Shown here in pieces: positions 1 through 8,965 of a stretch of 11,502 bases of DNA. Source of the stretch: Nitrospinota bacterium (GTDB lineage: Bacteria; Tectomicrobia; Entotheonellia; J063); the NCBI GenBank assembly GCA_003696125.1, contig RFHZ01000064.1, forward strand, positions 1 to 11,502, written 5' to 3'. How positions within the stretch are numbered: the stretch's first letter is position 1; each line of letters opens with the position of its first letter. The position numbers were made by a program, and so were the translations under genes. The notes under the pieces are model-generated. The model made no database searches, was not told the origin of the DNA, and saw only the letters and a list, made by a program, of their open reading frames with translations.

Positions 1-354
1 CGGCCGGAGGAGTTGATGACCGAAGCCAAGGAGATGGGGGCCCCTTATGCACTGGTCAAACTGGTGGCAGAGACAGGGAAGCTGCCGGTGCCCAACTTTG
101 CCGCGGGTGGGATTGCCACCCCGGCCGATGCGGCACTGATGATGCAGCTCGGCGCAGAGGCGGTCTTTGTCGGCTCCGGCATCTTCAAATCAGAAGACCC
201 ACCAGCCCGGGCGCGGGCCATCGTCCTGGCCGTGACCCATTACCAGGACCCGGAGACACTCCTCAAGATTTCGGAAGACCTGGGAGAGGCGATGCCGGGG
301 ATCGAGATGAGTACCCTGACCCCAGAGGAACTGCTGCAGAGGAGGGGTGTGTGA
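1..354 (+). CDS. pdxS: Pyridoxal 5'-phosphate synthase lyase/synthase subunit PdxS, 3' part
   Basis: The last 117 residues of PdxS, open at the window's left edge (the family is about 290 residues, so roughly 60% is missing). PdxS is the (beta/alpha)8-barrel subunit that condenses ribose 5-phosphate, glyceraldehyde 3-phosphate and ammonia into PLP in the cytoplasm, receiving the ammonia from the PdxT glutaminase. The visible part contains the conserved stretch [19 protein letters not shown] and then the phosphate-binding loop FVGSGIFKS, both diagnostic of the family. The in-frame methionine six codons in is not a start, because the reading frame is open to the first base. The stop overlaps the pdxT start by one base, so the two are translationally coupled as in most pdxST operons. 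The gene implies DXP-independent vitamin B6 synthesis. Identification is secure. Confidence 0.96.
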   Translation, partial: RPEELMTEAKEMGAPYALVKLVAETGKLPVPNFAAGGIATPADAALMMQLGAEAVFVGSGIFKSEDPPARARAIVLAVTHYQDPETLLKISEDLGEAMPGIEMSTLTPEELLQRRGV

Positions 355-950
355 TGCAGGCCATAGGGGTGTTAGCCTTGCAGGGAGATTTTGCCGCCCA
401 TCAACACCGGCTCGAAGCCTTGGGCGTACCTGTCCTCCAGGTGCGCAAACCGGCCGAACTGGAGCAGGTGGCCGGCCTGGTCATCCCGGGGGGAGAGAGT
501 ACCACCCTCTTAAAACTCCTGCAGGCAGATGACTTCCTGCCGGCCCTGGACCGGTTCCACGCCGCACAGAAACCGATCTTCGGTACCTGTGCCGGGTTGA
601 TCCTCCTGGCCAGAGAGGTAAGCGATCCGGCCCAGTTCTCCCTGGGCTATATCGACATCGCTGCCCAGCGTAACGCCTATGGCCGGCAGCGGGAGAGCTT
701 TGAAACCATAGGGGAGATCACCCTCTACGAGAAGAGAGAACCGCTCCCCATGGTCTTTATCCGTGCTCCCCGTATCACCCGGGTCGGGAAAGGGGTGACC
801 GTACTCGGCACGCACCGCTCAGAACCGGTCCTGGCCCGAGAAGGGTCGGTGCTGGTGGCCTCCTTCCATCCTGAACTGACCGACCAGGAGACGATTCACC
901 GCTACTTCCTGCAGATGGTCAGGGACTGGATAGAGAAGAAAAGAGAATAG
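354..950 (+). CDS. pdxT: Pyridoxal 5'-phosphate synthase glutaminase subunit PdxT
   Basis: A class I (triad) glutamine amidotransferase of 198 residues, the usual family length. It hydrolyses glutamine and channels ammonia to PdxS. Residues seen, numbered from the chosen start: N-terminal IGVLALQGDF, the oxyanion-side motif GGEST at 46-50, the nucleophile Cys79 in FGTCAG, and the His172/Glu174 pair in SFHPEL, which together make a complete triad. I chose the ATG at 354 because it lies 6 bases after the Shine-Dalgarno AGGAGGGG (340-347) and overlaps the pdxS stop as TGATG. A GTG one codon upstream at 351 is possible but is closer to the ribosome site. It is the last gene of the pdxST unit, and the next gene has its own promoter. 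Complete and apparently functional. Confidence 0.97.
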   Translation: MQAIGVLALQGDFAAHQHRLEALGVPVLQVRKPAELEQVAGLVIPGGESTTLLKLLQADDFLPALDRFHAAQKPIFGTCAGLILLAREVSDPAQFSLGYIDIAAQRNAYGRQRESFETIGEITLYEKREPLPMVFIRAPRITRVGKGVTVLGTHRSEPVLAREGSVLVASFHPELTDQETIHRYFLQMVRDWIEKKRE

Positions 951-953
951 TCT

Positions 954-984
954 GGCCAGGAGGAAAGGTATTCCTAAGCCTGCC
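954..984 (+). terminator. Weak hairpin after pdxT, possible terminator
   Basis: Just after the pdxT stop, AGGAA (961-965) and TTCCT (971-975) form a 5-bp stem with a 5-base loop, flanked by GGCCAGG (954-960) and CCTGCC (979-984), which can extend the stem with a bulge. The following sequence (TCCATTTTCT) is only mildly T-rich. Its position between pdxT and an independent promoter fits a terminator, but the structure is imperfect and the call is tentative. Confidence 0.25.
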
Positions 985-1070
985 TCCATTTTCTACGGTG
1001 CTCCAGGGGAAAAGTCTTCCTGCAGTCGCAAAGAAATCCGTCCCCCCGTGCCCAGGTCAATCCATTTTGC

Positions 1071-1099
1071 TTGACTCCAGATCCAAGGTGTAGTATATA
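1071..1099 (+). promoter_or_regulatory. Sigma-70-type promoter for the ligase-HAAT operon
   Basis: TTGACT (1071-1076) and TATATA (1094-1099) are separated by exactly 17 bases, a close match to the housekeeping consensus. The start of transcription would be near 1106, giving a leader of about 40 nt before the ligase start at 1146. It lies in the 195-bp gap after pdxT, so it separates the catabolic operon from the vitamin B6 genes. I saw no convincing operator palindrome around it. Confidence 0.65.
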
Positions 1100-1145
1100 G
1101 GAGCGCAACTCTGCTTTTTGACTTCATCAAGGGAGGGGGGAAGCG

Positions 1146-2783
<1,638 letters not shown>

Positions 2784-2848
2784 CGGCCTGTACATGGAGA
2801 ATCTGAGTCCTCACTGTGGGATTGTTACTGGCTGCGAGGCAGGTGAAC

Positions 2849-3628
2849 ATGAGACCTCATCTCTCCTCTCTCCTGGTGGTTCGTGACCTCACCATGCGTT
2901 TCGGAGGAATCGTCGCCCTGGATAACGTCTCCTTCAGTGTAGAGGAGGGGGAGATCGTTGGTCTGATCGGTCCCAATGGAGCAGGAAAGACCACCCTCTT
3001 CAACTGCCTGAGCCGTCTCTACACCCCGCATCAGGGAGAGATTCTCTTTGAGGGCAGGCCGATCCTGCCCTTAACTCCCCATCAGATCGCAAAGCTCGGT
3101 ATCGGTCGCACCTTCCAGAATCTCGCCCTCTTCCCCTCCCTGACCGTCATCCAGAACGTGATGGTCGGTATGCATAGCCGTACCCGGCATGGTTTCTTCA
3201 GTCACGCCCTCCGTCTACCCGGTGTCAGCCAGGAAGAACGCCAGATCTATGACATCGCCATAGAGTTACTCTCCTTCCTGGACCTGGAGGCTGTCGCCAA
3301 CCGGCCGGTAGTGGGTCTCCCCTTTGGCACGCTCAAACGGGTAGAGCTGGCCCGGGCCCTGGCCAGTCAGCCCAAGCTGTTACTCCTGGATGAACCGGCC
3401 GGAGGGCTCAACCACGAGGAGGTGGCCGAACTGGGTACCCTGCTACAGCGTATCCGTAGCGAACGACAGCTCACCATGCTGCTGGTCGAGCATCACATGC
3501 AACTGGTGATGCAGGTTTCGGATCGGGTGGTGGTCCTCGACTTCGGCCGCAAGATCGCCGAGGGGACACCGGCCGTGATCCGGCAACATCCAGAGGTGAT
3601 TCGAGCCTATCTGGGGAGTGAGGAGTGA
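2849..3628 (+). CDS. livG: HAAT-family ABC transporter ATPase LivG-like
   Basis: A 259-residue ATP-binding subunit of a branched-chain/hydrophobic amino acid type importer, acting at the cytoplasmic face of the LivHM channel. Visible: Walker A GPNGAGKTT (41-49), Q-loop Gln90 in TFQNLALFP, Walker B LLLLDEP (177-183), the LivG-typical D-loop AGGLNHEE and the switch histidine in VEHHM (His215). The ABC signature is the degenerate LPFGT (157-161) instead of LSGGQ, followed by KRVELARALA. LivG proteins commonly vary here, so this is not a sign of decay. I chose the ATG at 2849, preceded by AGGTGA (2841-2846). A GTG at 2816 would add 11 residues unlike the family and has no ribosome site. It overlaps livF by 4 bases. 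The imported compound is unknown: this family also handles aromatic acids, amides, urea and short carboxylates. Confidence 0.95.
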   Translation: MRPHLSSLLVVRDLTMRFGGIVALDNVSFSVEEGEIVGLIGPNGAGKTTLFNCLSRLYTPHQGEILFEGRPILPLTPHQIAKLGIGRTFQNLALFPSLTVIQNVMVGMHSRTRHGFFSHALRLPGVSQEERQIYDIAIELLSFLDLEAVANRPVVGLPFGTLKRVELARALASQPKLLLLDEPAGGLNHEEVAELGTLLQRIRSERQLTMLLVEHHMQLVMQVSDRVVVLDFGRKIAEGTPAVIRQHPEVIRAYLGSEE

Positions 3629-4338
3629 GCGCCTTATTGGAGACGGAAAACCTGGAGGCGTATTACGGATGGACCCAGGTCCTGCATGGTATCTGTTTTC
3701 GTGTTGAGGAAGGAGGGATCACGACCATCCTGGGAGCCAACGGGGCGGGAAAGACCACCACCTTACGGGCCGTCTGCGGGATGGTGAAGACCGGTGGGGT
3801 GATCCGCTTTGCCGGAGAGCGGATCGAGGGGAAAGCGACCGAAGAGATCGTGCGGTTGGGTATCGCCCATGTGCCGGAAGGGAGAGGGACCTTTGTTCAC
3901 CTGACCGTGGAGGAGAATCTGCGCCTCGGCGCCTATGGACGCCGTGACAAGCGCATGATTGCGCGAGACTTCGACCGGGTATATCAATACTTCCCGGTCC
4001 TGGCCGAGCGACGCCGGCAGATCGCCGGGACGTTGAGCGGGGGGGAACAGCAGATGCTGGCCGTGGCGCGGGGATTGATGCTGCGTCCCCGCCTCCTGCT
4101 CCTGGATGAGCCCTCCCTCGGCCTGGCCCCGCTGGTGGTACGGGAGATCTTTCATATCGTGCGGACCATCAACCAGGAAGAGGGGGTGAGTGTGCTGCTG
4201 GTGGAGCAGAACGCCTCGATGGCTCTTGCCCTTGCCGATCAGGCCTATCTGCTGGAGACAGGCCGGGTGGTGCTCTCCGGTCCCGCTTCGGTACTCCAGC
4301 AGGATGAAGCCATTCGGCGTGCCTATCTGGGATATTAG
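3625..4338 (+). CDS. livF: HAAT-family ABC transporter ATPase LivF-like
   Basis: A 237-residue ATPase, partner of the LivG-like subunit in the importer. Motifs: Walker A GANGAGKTT (37-45), the LivF hallmark HVPEGRG (82-88), a canonical signature LSGGEQQ (137-143), Walker B LLLLDEPSLGLAP (157-169) and VEQN (193-196), where LivF proteins normally have glutamine instead of the switch histidine. It begins with GTG in the overlap GTGA with the livG stop, and GGGGAGTGAGGA just upstream serves as ribosome site, so the two ATPases are translationally coupled. The length and the ending AYLGY are normal for the family. A 155-bp gap with a palindromic repeat separates it from livH. Confidence 0.95.
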   Translation: MSALLETENLEAYYGWTQVLHGICFRVEEGGITTILGANGAGKTTTLRAVCGMVKTGGVIRFAGERIEGKATEEIVRLGIAHVPEGRGTFVHLTVEENLRLGAYGRRDKRMIARDFDRVYQYFPVLAERRRQIAGTLSGGEQQMLAVARGLMLRPRLLLLDEPSLGLAPLVVREIFHIVRTINQEEGVSVLLVEQNASMALALADQAYLLETGRVVLSGPASVLQQDEAIRRAYLGY

Positions 4339-4344
4339 AGAGGC

Positions 4345-4380
4345 ACCACGGAGATAATTTTAAGGCACAAAGGGGCAAAG
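4345..4380. repeat. Possible remnant of a dispersed intergenic repeat
   Basis: The stretch begins CACCACGGAGATAA and contains TTAAGGCACAAAGGGGC. It resembles the ACCACGGAGACAC...GGCACAAAG type of degenerate short repeat found between genes in many bacterial genomes. A loosely similar run, TTAAGGTGCAAAAGGG, occurs at about 9074-9089 in this window. The likeness is by eye and weak, and no complete unit or boundary can be drawn. Confidence 0.25.
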
Positions 4381-4395
4381 GCCACCGGATATCTG

Positions 4396-4424
4396 GTAGG
4401 GGCGCAGCGGCGCTGCGCCCCTAC
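4396..4424. repeat. Perfect GC-rich palindromic repeat (REP-like hairpin)
   Basis: The arms GTAGGGGCGCAGC (4396-4408) and GCTGCGCCCCTAC (4412-4424) are exact reverse complements around a 3-base loop GGC. There is no T-run after it, so it is not a classical terminator, although in mRNA it would form a very stable stem. Hairpins of the form GTAGGGGCG...CGCCCCTAC are common as multi-copy intergenic elements in several environmental phyla. Lying between livF and livH, it could stabilise the upstream mRNA or reduce read-through to the permease genes. Confidence 0.75.
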
Positions 4425-4493
4425 GCGCTGCATTGAACACTTGACTACAGGAAACCAGGCACAGAGAGAACCTTTATCCAGGAACATAGAGAC

Positions 4494-5375
4494 ATGGAAA
4501 CCTTTATTCAACAGGTCGTCTCCGGCTTAGCCACCGGTGGCATCTATGCCAGCCTGGCCCTGGCCCTGGTCATGATCTATCAGGCCACGGATGTGGTGAA
4601 CTTTGCCCAGGGGGAGATGGCCATGTTCAGCACCTACCTGGCCTGGACCCTGCTCAATGCCGGTCTCCCTTACTGGGTGGCCTTTCTGGCCACTCTTGCC
4701 ATCGCCTTTCTCGGTGGTATCCTGATCGAGCGGATCGTTATCCGGCCGGTGGAGAACGCACCGATCCTCTCCATCGTCATCGTCTGCATCGGCCTGCTGG
4801 TGATCCTCAACAGTCTGGCCGGCTGGATCTACTCCTATGTGATCAAGCCCTTCCCCAGTCCCTTCCCCAAGCGGCCCATCCAGATCGGTACCATCGTCTT
4901 CGGGTGGCACGATCTGGGAGCAATCGGGGTCACCCTTATCCTGCTCCTCCTCCTCTACCTCTTCTTCCGCTACACCACCCTTGGTCTGGTGATGCGGGCA
5001 GCCGCACAGAATCCGGTGTCGAGTCGCCTGGTAGGGATTCGCGTCGGCTGGATGCTCGCCCTGGGATGGGGGCTGGCCGCCCTGGTCGGGGCAGTGGCCG
5101 GGATGATGGTGGCGCCGGTGGTCTTTCTGGAGCCGAACATGATGAGCGGAATCCTGATCTACGCCTTTGCCTCGGCCACCCTGGGCGGGTTTACCAGCCC
5201 GGGTGGTGCGGTGATCGGCGGGTTTGTGGTTGGGGTGACCGAAAACCTGGTCGGCACGTACGTCCCCTTTATCGGAACCGAGCTTAAACTGACCGTGGCC
5301 CTGGTGTTGATCCTGGTCGTGCTGCTGGTCAAGCCGAGTGGACTGTTCGGCACAGCCGTGGTAAGGAGGGTCTAG
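4494..5375 (+). CDS. livH: HAAT-family ABC transporter permease LivH-like
   Basis: A 293-residue, strongly hydrophobic membrane protein, one half of the transport channel. The N-terminus GLATGGIYASLALALVMIYQ and the following VVNFAQGEMAMFSTYLAW (about 34-51) are the hallmark of LivH permeases. The cytoplasmic coupling loop is MRAAAQNPVSSRLVGIRV (about 168-185), and the C-terminus LVKPSGLFG is also family-typical. Roughly eight hydrophobic segments can be counted. The ribosome site is poor (AGGA at 4480-4483, ten bases from the ATG). Together with the 155-bp gap upstream this could make permease expression lower than that of the ATPases. It is separated from livM by one base. Confidence 0.95.
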   Translation: METFIQQVVSGLATGGIYASLALALVMIYQATDVVNFAQGEMAMFSTYLAWTLLNAGLPYWVAFLATLAIAFLGGILIERIVIRPVENAPILSIVIVCIGLLVILNSLAGWIYSYVIKPFPSPFPKRPIQIGTIVFGWHDLGAIGVTLILLLLLYLFFRYTTLGLVMRAAAQNPVSSRLVGIRVGWMLALGWGLAALVGAVAGMMVAPVVFLEPNMMSGILIYAFASATLGGFTSPGGAVIGGFVVGVTENLVGTYVPFIGTELKLTVALVLILVVLLVKPSGLFGTAVVRRV

Positions 5376-5376
5376 G

Positions 5377-6336
5377 ATGAAACCTCCCTTTCCCTCTCTG
5401 CAGCGCATCGGCCTGCTGGTCGTGCTCCTGGTGGCCCTCCTCCTCCCTTTCGGATTGAGCGATTATCGCCTCTTCCAGTTTGCCCTGGCCTACATCTATG
5501 CCATCGCCCTGCTCGGCCTGAATATCCTTACCGGCTATAACGGTCAGATCTCCCTCGGTCATGGTGCCTTCTACGCCATCGGAGCCTACACCGCGGCCAT
5601 CATGATGGATCGCTGGGAGATCGCCTATGGGTGGACCATCCCGGTGGCCGGTCTCCTCTGCCTGGTGATCGGTTTTCTGTTTGGGATACCGGCCCTGAGG
5701 CTGGAAGGGCTCTACCTGGCCCTGGCCACCTTTGCCCTGGCTCTGGCCGTGCCGCAGATCTTGAAACACTTCGATACCTGGACCGGTGGGGTGCAGGGGA
5801 TCGTCATCTTTAAACCTGATGCCCCCTGGGGATTACCACTCAACCCGGACCAGTGGCTCTACTTCCTGACCCTGGGTGTCCTCCTCCTCTCCCTTCTGGT
5901 CGGCTGGAATCTCCTGCGTGGACGGGTGGGACGGGCCCTGGTGGCCATCCGCGATCACCCCATTGCCGCAGAGGCTATGGGGATCAACATCGCCCTGTAC
6001 AAGGCGCTCACCTTTGGGGTCAGTGCCATGTACACCGGGATCGCCGGGGCTTTGGGCGCGATCGTGGTCCAGTTCGTGGCCCCGGATAGCTTCAACGTCT
6101 TCCTCTCCATCTCCTTTCTGGTCGGTATCGTGGTGGGAGGACTGGCTTCGATCTCTGGCGCGATCTTTGGCGCCTTCTTCATCCAGTTTGTCCCCAACTA
6201 TGCTCAGGACATCTCCAAGGCGGCTCCCTGGGCTATTTACGGACTCTTTTTGATCATCTGTATGTACGTGATGCCTTACGGGATCGCCGGGTTTGTGCGC
6301 AAGATAGGGCAACGACTCGGCCAGCTCTCAGGGTAA
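5377..6336 (+). CDS. livM: HAAT-family ABC transporter permease LivM-like
   Basis: A 319-residue polytopic membrane protein that pairs with LivH to form the channel. It opens with a short charged tail and a hydrophobic helix (about 11-27), then carries the LivM signature TGYNGQISLGHGAFYAIGAY (52-71). The EAA-like coupling loop RVGRALVAIRDHPIAAEAMG (183-202) would contact the ATPases. The glycine-rich segment LVGIVVGGLASISGAIFGA (248-266) and the end MPYGIAGF are also typical. The start at 5377 lies 6 bases after AAGGAGGG (5363-5370), a much better ribosome site than that of livH. There is a 68-bp gap to the binding-protein gene. Confidence 0.95.
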   Translation: MKPPFPSLQRIGLLVVLLVALLLPFGLSDYRLFQFALAYIYAIALLGLNILTGYNGQISLGHGAFYAIGAYTAAIMMDRWEIAYGWTIPVAGLLCLVIGFLFGIPALRLEGLYLALATFALALAVPQILKHFDTWTGGVQGIVIFKPDAPWGLPLNPDQWLYFLTLGVLLLSLLVGWNLLRGRVGRALVAIRDHPIAAEAMGINIALYKALTFGVSAMYTGIAGALGAIVVQFVAPDSFNVFLSISFLVGIVVGGLASISGAIFGAFFIQFVPNYAQDISKAAPWAIYGLFLIICMYVMPYGIAGFVRKIGQRLGQLSG

Positions 6337-6404
6337 CATGCCAAAACCCACCCCGGACAGTGATGTCAGGAGGGTGAAGGGCTTTTGCAGGAAAGGAGGG
6401 AGAC

Positions 6405-7634
6405 ATGATACGAAAAGCGCTGTTCTCCGGCCTGTTTGCCGTGCTGCTCGGGATGAGTCTGCTGTTGGGCGCAGCATCAGGGGCAGGGAAGTACGATCCG
6501 GGTGCCAGTGATACGGAGATCAAGATCGGCAACACCAATCCGTACAGCGGTCCGGCTTCGGCCTATGGGACGATCGGCAGGGCCATTGCCGCCTATTTTC
6601 AGAAGATCAACGACGAGGGGGGGATCAACGGCCGGAAGATCGTGTTCCTCAGCTATGACGACGGGTACAGTCCCCCCAAGACCGTAGAGCAGGTGCGTCG
6701 CCTGGTGGAGCAGGATCGGGTCCTCTTCCTGTTCCAAACCTTAGGAACCCCGACCAATACGGCCATCTGGAAGTACGTGAATCGCAAGAAGATCCCCCAC
6801 CTCTTTGTGGCCACCGGCGCGACCAAATGGGGAGATCCGAAGGGGCATCCCTGGACCATGGGCTGGCAGCCGAACTACCAGAGTGAGGCCAAGATCTATG
6901 CCAAGTATATTCTCCAACACCTGCCGGAGGCGAAGATCGGGATCCTCTACCAGAACGATGACTACGGGAAGGACTATGTCAAGGGGTTTAAGGATGGCCT
7001 GGGTGAGAAGGCCCAAACCATGATCGTCGCTGAGCAGACGTACGAGGTGACCGATCCGACCATCGAATCGCAGATCGTCAACCTGAAGAGTAGCGGGGCG
7101 AATGTCTTCTTCAACGTCACCACCCCCAAGTTTGCCGCGCAGGCGATCAAAAAGGCGGCCGATATCGGCTGGAAACCGGTACACTTTCTGAACAACGTCT
7201 CCAGCTCGGTGGAAGCGGTGCTCAAGCCGGCCGGCTTTGCCGCGTCCAAGGGGATCATCACCGCCTTTTATCTGAAGGACCCGGATGATCCCCAGTGGCA
7301 GGACGATCCGGGCCGGAAGGAGTGGCTGGCCTGGATGGAGCGCTACTATCCAGAGGGAAACATCCACGACAGCTTCAACGTCTATGCCTATACGGTAACC
7401 CAGACCCTGGTGCACGTGTTGCAGCAGGCCGGAGACGATCTGACCCGGGCCAACATCATGCGGCAGGCGGCGAATATCAGGGATCTAGAACTCCCCATGC
7501 TTTTGCCGGGGATCAAGATCAATACCAGTCCCACCGATTTCTACCCGATCGAGCAGTTGCAACTGGCCAGGTTTAACGGAGAGCGCTGGGTGTTGTTCGG
7601 CGAGGTGATCGACTCCAGCACCCAGAGGCGGTAG
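6405..7634 (+). CDS. HAAT-type ABC transporter substrate-binding protein (periplasmic)
   Basis: A 409-residue type I periplasmic binding protein (Peripla_BP_6 / LivK-like), the receptor for the LivGFHM importer encoded just upstream. A Sec signal peptide is visible: basic MIRK, a hydrophobic core to about residue 22 and a small-residue stretch GAASGAG. There is no lipobox cysteine, so it should be cleaved by signal peptidase I near residues 24-27 and be free in the periplasm. The mature start YDPGASDTEIKIGNTNPYSG is characteristic of a subfamily of these proteins, followed by the usual INDEGGINGRKI and YQNDDYGKDYVKGFKDGL. The ATG at 6405 follows AAAGGAGGG (6392-6400) at ideal spacing. Its ligand is not predictable: this subfamily is poorly characterised and is often found next to acyl-CoA metabolism genes. 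The gene ends 11 bp from a convergent pseudogene with no terminator visible. Confidence 0.93.
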   Translation: MIRKALFSGLFAVLLGMSLLLGAASGAGKYDPGASDTEIKIGNTNPYSGPASAYGTIGRAIAAYFQKINDEGGINGRKIVFLSYDDGYSPPKTVEQVRRLVEQDRVLFLFQTLGTPTNTAIWKYVNRKKIPHLFVATGATKWGDPKGHPWTMGWQPNYQSEAKIYAKYILQHLPEAKIGILYQNDDYGKDYVKGFKDGLGEKAQTMIVAEQTYEVTDPTIESQIVNLKSSGANVFFNVTTPKFAAQAIKKAADIGWKPVHFLNNVSSSVEAVLKPAGFAASKGIITAFYLKDPDDPQWQDDPGRKEWLAWMERYYPEGNIHDSFNVYAYTVTQTLVHVLQQAGDDLTRANIMRQAANIRDLELPMLLPGIKINTSPTDFYPIEQLQLARFNGERWVLFGEVIDSSTQRR

Positions 7635-7645
7635 AGTCTGGCCGC

Positions 7646-8777
7646 TCAAATGATCTTACTCTGGTGACCGGTCCAGTACCGCTCGCGGAGCAGGCGCTTG
7701 TAGAGCTTCCCGGTCGGATGACGGGGAAGGCTCGTGGCAAAGTCGATGGAGCGGGGACACTTGTACGAGGCGAGGTGGACCTTGCAGTACTCGATCAGCT
7801 CCTGGGCCAGGGCTGGACCGGCTTCAGCCGGATTGACCGGCTGCACCACCGCCTTTACCTCCTCACCAAACTCGGCGTTGGGCACCCCGAACACGGCCAC
7901 ATCCATGACCTTGGGGTGCAGGACAAGGACCTCCTCTGTTTCCCGCGGGTAGATGTTGACTCCACCCGAGATGATCACATCTGCCTGGCGATCGGTCAGG
8001 TACAGGTACCCTTCCTCATCCAGGTACCCGATATCGCCGAGTGTGGTCCAGCCTTTCTCGTTGCGGGAAGCAGCGGTTCGTTCCGGATCGTTGTGGTACT
8101 CGAACCGGGGGCCGTTGGCGAAATAGATCACTCCCGGCTTTCCGGGAGGGCACTCCTGGCCGTCTTCTCCCACGATATGCAACTCACCGAAGACGGCGCG
8201 TCCCACCGAGCCCTTGTGCCGGAGCCACTCTTCCGTATTGATGGCGGTAAAGCCGTTCCGCTCCGTACCGGCGTAATACTCGTGCAGGATCGGTCCCCAC
8301 CAGGCGATCATCGCCTCCTTGACCGGAACAGGACAGGGAGCCGCCGCATGGATGGCCACCCGGTGACTGGAGAGGTCGTAGCGATGGCGCACCTCAGGAG
8401 GGAGCCTGAGCATGCGGATGAACATCGTCGGTACCCACTGGCTGTGCGTGACCCGGTAGCGCTCGATCAGGCGGAGGGCTTCCTCTGCCTCAAAGCGTTC
8501 CATGACCACCACCGTGCCTCCCAGGCGCAGGATACGCATGGTGAATCCCAGGGGAGCGGCATGGTAGAGGGGAGCAGGGGAGAGGTACACGGTCTGCTCG
8601 TCAAAGCCGTAGAGTCGCTGGAGCAGGGGGAGGAAGGGGGAAGGGGCCCCCACCGGCTCCCCAGACAGGGGGCGTCTGATCCCCTTGGGACGGCCGGTGG
8701 TGCCGGAGGAGTAGAGCATGGCTTCTGATACAGGCCGGCTTCTGCGGAGTTCTGGCGGCATGAACGGCAGGGTACAT
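7646..8777 (-). pseudogene. AMP-binding acyl-CoA ligase with internal N-terminal deletion and frameshift
   Basis: The long open frame (8761 down to 7646, 371 codons) starts almost directly at the adenylation phosphate loop YSSGTTGRPKG (residues 18-28). It then runs intact through YYAGTE (162-167), LGDIGY (241-246), SGGVNIYP and the catalytic-lysine motif PTGKLYKR (349-356). The family is about 510-520 residues, so most of the N-terminal domain is absent. In a different frame, an ATG at 8777 behind AGGAGGGGAGGGG encodes MYPAVHAARTPQKPACI, which matches the normal beginning of these ligases. That frame breaks near 8722-8732, where the intact C-terminal part begins. The simplest reading is one gene that lost about 140 codons out of frame. 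Translation could restart at the ATG at 8761, but a protein lacking the N-terminal half of the adenylation domain is unlikely to work. A strong promoter remains upstream. Confidence 0.8.
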
Positions 8778-8838
8778 GGTCCCCTCCCCTCCTCTCGGCG
8801 GCAAAGATCGTTACAACCAGGGCGGCACGATGTTGGGT

Positions 8839-8866
8839 ATTATATACAGCACCAGAGAAAGGTCAA
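8839..8866 (-). promoter_or_regulatory. Sigma-70-type promoter for the ligase pseudogene
   Basis: On the minus strand TTGACC (8866 to 8861) and a perfect TATAAT (8844 to 8839) are 16 bases apart. Transcription would start near 8832, about 55 nt ahead of the ATG at 8777. It is one of the best consensus matches in the window, so the broken gene is probably still transcribed. Its -35 hexamer lies inside one arm of the inverted repeat at 8857-8888. Confidence 0.7.
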
Positions 8867-8888
8867 GAGGGTTTTTCTTTGACCTTTC
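8857..8888. promoter_or_regulatory. Inverted repeat, candidate operator between divergent promoters
   Basis: GAAAGGTCAA (8857-8866) and TTGACCTTTC (8879-8888) are exact 10-bp reverse complements separated by 12 bases. Each arm contains the -35 hexamer of one of the two divergent promoters. A dimeric repressor bound here would block both. Part of the symmetry is inherent in two facing-away TTGACC boxes (6 bp per arm), but the additional four matching pairs are not required by the promoters. No regulator gene is present in the window. Confidence 0.5.
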
Positions 8889-8907
8889 CGGTTCAAGCAA
8901 GTATGAT
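8879..8907 (+). promoter_or_regulatory. Sigma-70-type promoter reading toward the deacylase
   Basis: TTGACC (8879-8884) and TATGAT (8902-8907) are exactly 17 bases apart on the plus strand. Transcription would start near 8914 and give a leader of about 265 nt before the deacylase at 9180. It diverges from the minus-strand promoter, with 12 bases between the two -35 boxes. Confidence 0.55.
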
Positions 8908-8965
8908 GACTAACAGTTTGAGCACTTTTTTGTCCCAGGAACTTCGCGCTGTCTCCAGGTCTACA

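Noticed and set aside
2880-3628. Degenerate signature LPFGT in the livG product as a sign of inactivation
   Set aside because: LivG proteins often vary from LSGGQ at this position, and all other nucleotide-binding motifs are intact.
4441-4478. TTGACT at 4441-4446 as a -35 box for a livH promoter
   Set aside because: No -10-like hexamer occurs at 16-18 bases. The nearest AT-rich run, TTTATC at 4473-4478, is too far away.
4527-5408. Open frame of 293 codons on the minus strand, antisense to livH
   Set aside because: Its composition is Asp, Gly, Gln and His rich, as expected for the complement of hydrophobic codons. LivH on the other strand carries all the family motifs.
7664-8728. Open frame of 354 codons on the plus strand over the ligase pseudogene
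   Set aside because: The minus strand encodes recognisable adenylation motifs over the same span. The plus frame matches no family I know and has no ribosome site.
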